From assembly GCF_003054555.1 (NCBI RefSeq), contig NZ_CP026304.1:6572001-6636000 (forward strand): a DNA stretch of 64,000 nt. The letters are read 5' to 3'. Below, in pieces: positions 61,901 to 64,000 of this stretch. The notes beneath the pieces were generated by a model, which was not told where the DNA came from, did no database searches, and was given only the letters and a program-made list of their open reading frames with translations. Source of the DNA: Streptomyces lunaelactis (GTDB taxonomy: Bacteria; Actinomycetota; Actinomycetes; Streptomycetales; Streptomycetaceae). How positions within the stretch are numbered: the stretch's first letter is position 1; the number at the start of each line of letters is the position of its first letter. The position numbers and the translations under genes are program-made.

Positions 61901-64000
61901 GACAGCGACCCGGTCATCGCCCCGGCTACGCGCCCGAAGGTGGTCTCGGGCGCGACGTCTTTCGTGGATGGCAATGGAGCCGGCCCGGACTCCACGGCCG
62001 CCGGCCTGCCCGCCGCGGCCAAGCTGGCCACCCTGTCCCGGCCTTGGACCGACACGGCCACCGACCTGTACCTGGAGTCGGGCAACAGCAACAGCAACAG
62101 CAGCGGCGACAGCAACAACAACGGAGTCGGCGGACACCGCCCCGGCGGCGGTCGCGGGCCCGGGAACGGCGGCACCCCGCCCCCGCCGCCGCCCACCAGG
62201 TCGGACAACTCCCCGGCGCCACCCCCTGTGGCGCTCCCCGTGGCGCCCCCGCCCACGGGGCGGATCGTCGTGCGGCCCGCGAACAGCGGCGCTACCGCCG
62301 ACAACGGAAACGGTCCTGCACGGCCCTCGGGCGAGCCGCTCGTCACCACCCTGGACGGCCACACGGTGCCCGTCGCGCAGCTGCGTCGCTGGGTGCCGAA
62401 CGCGACTGCCAAGCCTGAACCGGGGCGCGCCGTACAGACGTTGACCATCTCGCAGGGCCCGGCCGAGGACGGGAAGGCGCACAGCGCGGGGCGTCGCGCG
62501 CTGCTGGGCCAGGACACCTTCCGCGGCGTGCGCACCACTTCCGCTCAACCGGCCCCGGGGACCGTCGCGGACCCGCCCGCCCGCCGTACCGTGTTCACCG
62601 GCCCGCCGACCGCGCTCCCCGGGTCGGGCACCGAGCGCGGCGCCGACTACCTCGCGGTGCACGGCACCTCCCGTACCGTCACTCTCGGTACCGAGAACGC
62701 GGCGCGACCCACCGTGAAGGTCAGCGGCGTACAGCTCGGCGAGGTGCTCAAGTCCTGGGCGCAGGACGGCGATCAGGACCGGCCACTGGTGCTGTTCTCC
62801 TGCGAGACCGGGCGGCAGCCGCAGGTGGCGGGCCTGCCGGTGGCACAGCACGTGGCGAACCGGACCGGGCGGCAGGTGTACGCGCCGACCACCGAGGTGG
62901 GCACCGCCCGGGACAGGGACGGCACCGTACGCGCGGTGCTCACCGAGGGCTCGGACGGGCCGGGAGGGTGGCGGCTCTTCACCCCTGAGCCCAGCGGTGT
63001 TGACCTGGACGATCTGGCGCGCGACGCCGGCCTGCACGCGGGCCCCGAACCGGCCGACGCCTTCGCCCGGGCCCGTACCCTCCAGCAGATCCGCGCGCTG
63101 CGCGAGGCCCTCGGCCCGGATGCCGAACAGGGGCCGGAGAACAGGGAGTTGCTCGCCGGACTCGCCTTCGTGGACAATCTGCGCTGGCTCAGCCCGGACA
63201 CCGCGGCCCGCTACGGCGACGGCCGGATGACCCCGGACCTGCTGCGCCGGATGGTCGTCGACCGGGGCGGTGCGAAGAGCGGCACCACCACCGATCCGGG
63301 CGCCGATCCCACGGTCGAGCAGTACACCGAATTCCTGCGCGCCGCAGCCGAGTTGCGTTCCACCGCAAGGCCCGACACCACGCTCGACGCCCTGCTGCCC
63401 CCGCCGCCGCCCGCGCTCCCGCCCACCACCCTCGTGTCGCCGGAGGACGCGCGCGGTCTCTCCTACGCGCCCTCTGCGCAGATCACCTGGTCGCTCTCCA
63501 GCACCCCGCTGCCACTGTCCGAACTGGGCCTGAGCTCCGAGGACACCGCCGAACTCGCCCGCCGCAGGCCCGACCTGGCGCCCGCGTCGAGCCGCCCGGA
63601 GAGCCTCGCCGAGGACATGACCCTCCTCAGCAAGGCCACGCCCGGCACGGCGGACACCGTGAACGCGGACGGCCTGTCCTTCCGGCGACTGGACACCCCG
63701 GGCGGCGGAAACTGCCTCTTCCGGGCGGCGCTCGACAGTGCGCGCAGCCAGGCCGTACCACCCGCGTGGGCCGCACGGAACGTCGCCGGCCTGCGCCGTC
63801 TGCTGAGCGACCGGATCACCGAGTCCGAACTGGGCGACGCCGTGGCCCTGGCGATCCCGGACCCGGTGTTCTCCGTGGTGGACGACCTGCGGATGCGCGC
63901 CGTCGCCGGGGCGCAGGACCCGGCCGAGCGGAGCCGGATCACCCAGCTCTGGAACCGGATCGCGCAGGATGTCGTCACCGGCGGCGACGCCGGCGAATGG
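58907..64000 (+). CDS. Giant T7SS effector-like protein (3' end beyond window)
   Basis: At least 1698 residues from ATG 58907 (ATG 58913 is an alternative). Order: helical N-terminal domain with a hydrophobic segment (VIRLLIEIAIYLAMSFFTGG, about 110-130), as in T7SS effectors; Asn/Pro-rich stretch (about 230-330); three PPPY motifs at 483-486, 491-494 and 499-502; about 700 residues of Ser/Thr/Pro/Gly-rich disorder; a domain with His1252 in LAVHGTSR and Cys1299 in LVLFSCETG, a clan-CD-like pair; and near the end GGGNCLFRAAL with Cys1603, an OTU-protease-like motif. The catalytic His of an OTU domain would lie beyond the window. No immunity gene is visible here. Enzymatic roles are inference. 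Confidence 0.75.
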   Translation, partial: MSMMASPEVNAMIFILTGEKLIDADEDLAYESRRPYSGLGRKLDRMSSLIEKSIHDIAEVMPDDLSKSYAKAMGMLIDDGGKNYLRDFAEQLDKIAEGRRKTSMDIMESKWQVIAEVIRLLIEIAIYLAMSFFTGGASASQIMMAKLRSRFMILATLSHLLQRLHIAPSLTEAFAEAFTTFAVRLAMMNFAPNGRRPDGFDWNDILKSAAFGAAAGFLTSIFDDFAKNIVKSYDNNFLKNGPDLNFKNNPNLKNPPNLDFKNNGPNPKPNPDPTPNPRDNTPKDRPDPSPYGNGPNLTNNTPTTFRNNPLSFRNNTNLWRNNQILRNNADRPGALAGHYGLKGTADFLAAGSGEALAEILIKGAFDGDWSTSWSTFVGAGISSQVEATLTDTALNSGAELRHAIDKLRMQPPPTVSGGNSDSDTRDSDGSTRSRDGDGSDRTGGTDGPPRTDSSGGTGSTRNSPPRVTQQNTGQGDFTGSQSPPPYSTEAPPPYTTLDPPPYSPGPLPVTAAENELWQQVHNGPAEVREQALRDLAALRGSQPPGSTEIGVRDSLHSNLSQVPEVRVVPAGSSPAAQVDTDEIRRALDSFGTPVTVDSPITTGTFGNGSTGNSAPGSAGNNADPAVDLDTDVRVDNTNSADNTVVTGDRDGVASEASPDNSVVGSPESTVQNSPDEVVSQDDRTAPVPGQGGGPVASNSPTTSAAPGTSTGSGSGSNTGSGSGARPGGVPAAGGTQTPSAAQPQSTQGTRDPDGTAPADGSRTTTDDASQISQSPETGTSSETSSPSEISPLPETSTPPATTSSPEAVNSGESNSTSGSTESDPTPAPDITTAPPKVGTTGSYADTGDVRDVGDARDVGGLSDVKAGPAPAGGLSPSQSPPLTIVVSEVPPPGEGTPEAAELLDGAGVDRAVVLGPSVTPDGAGRPVRAAVELTREGPGAPVRVRPLTGPPTAVMPDGTPDTSDAAFPGADVLLPLADALGPAPATTSGPATQSTATTDSDPVIAPATRPKVVSGATSFVDGNGAGPDSTAAGLPAAAKLATLSRPWTDTATDLYLESGNSNSNSSGDSNNNGVGGHRPGGGRGPGNGGTPPPPPPTRSDNSPAPPPVALPVAPPPTGRIVVRPANSGATADNGNGPARPSGEPLVTTLDGHTVPVAQLRRWVPNATAKPEPGRAVQTLTISQGPAEDGKAHSAGRRALLGQDTFRGVRTTSAQPAPGTVADPPARRTVFTGPPTALPGSGTERGADYLAVHGTSRTVTLGTENAARPTVKVSGVQLGEVLKSWAQDGDQDRPLVLFSCETGRQPQVAGLPVAQHVANRTGRQVYAPTTEVGTARDRDGTVRAVLTEGSDGPGGWRLFTPEPSGVDLDDLARDAGLHAGPEPADAFARARTLQQIRALREALGPDAEQGPENRELLAGLAFVDNLRWLSPDTAARYGDGRMTPDLLRRMVVDRGGAKSGTTTDPGADPTVEQYTEFLRAAAELRSTARPDTTLDALLPPPPPALPPTTLVSPEDARGLSYAPSAQITWSLSSTPLPLSELGLSSEDTAELARRRPDLAPASSRPESLAEDMTLLSKATPGTADTVNADGLSFRRLDTPGGGNCLFRAALDSARSQAVPPAWAARNVAGLRRLLSDRITESELGDAVALAIPDPVFSVVDDLRMRAVAGAQDPAERSRITQLWNRIAQDVVTGGDAGEW

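Overview
The window looks like part of a Streptomyces (or close Streptomycetaceae) chromosome. G+C is very high, many genes start with GTG or TTG, stop and start codons often overlap as ATGA or GTGA, and typical actinomycete families are present: a LAL-type LuxR regulator, an RsbW-like ATPase, AAWKG/WXG100 proteins and actinobacterial Ecc components. I see no tRNA, rRNA, transposase, phage gene or CRISPR array.

Left part (1 to about 35.5 kb): genes that together look like a collagen and hydroxyproline scavenging system. From left to right: a branched-chain/HAAT-type amino-acid ABC transporter livKHMGF (minus strand, livF cut by the window edge); a degenerate resolvase-like gene; a LAL regulator; a LysR regulator; a seven-gene operon with an oligopeptide ABC transporter, a proline-iminopeptidase-like hydrolase and a secreted M6 metalloprotease; a second secreted M6 metalloprotease; an anti-sigma-type ATPase, a Cys-rich mini-protein and a channel-like NAD-binding membrane protein; a trans-4-hydroxyproline catabolic set (three-subunit D-hydroxyproline dehydrogenase, DHDPS-family deaminase, 4-hydroxyproline epimerase, 2-oxoglutarate-semialdehyde dehydrogenase) with its GntR/FCD regulator; a membrane protein; a ferredoxin/ferredoxin-reductase/P450 trio; and a secreted M9 collagenase. 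The best evidence that these form a unit is a shared palindrome, ATGTGA-CATT-TCACAT. It is near perfect upstream of livK, lysR/LAL and the peptide-transporter operon, and degenerate or rearranged at the hydroxyproline operons, the GntR gene and the collagenase promoter. Inferred flow: secreted collagenase and M6 proteases make peptides, the Opp system imports them, the iminopeptidase frees Pro/Hyp, the Liv system imports free amino acids, and the Hyp pathway makes 2-oxoglutarate.

Right part (about 36 to 64 kb): a type VII secretion (ESX-like) locus. Two paralogous membrane-anchored lectins (bulb-type and ricin-type) and a T7SS-associated protein precede a parallel-beta-helix/double-AAA ATPase, mycosin, EccC (minus strand), EccD and EccB. 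Then come two small Esx-like proteins, a 155-residue acidic helical protein, a 1228-residue AAWKG protein with an 18-residue helical rod and beta repeats, a YbaB-like protein, a WXG100-like protein and the first 1698 codons of a giant effector-like protein. No EccE is visible. The giant protein runs off the window and carries a PPPY triplet, a clan-CD-like His-Gly...Cys pair and an OTU-like Asn-Cys motif.
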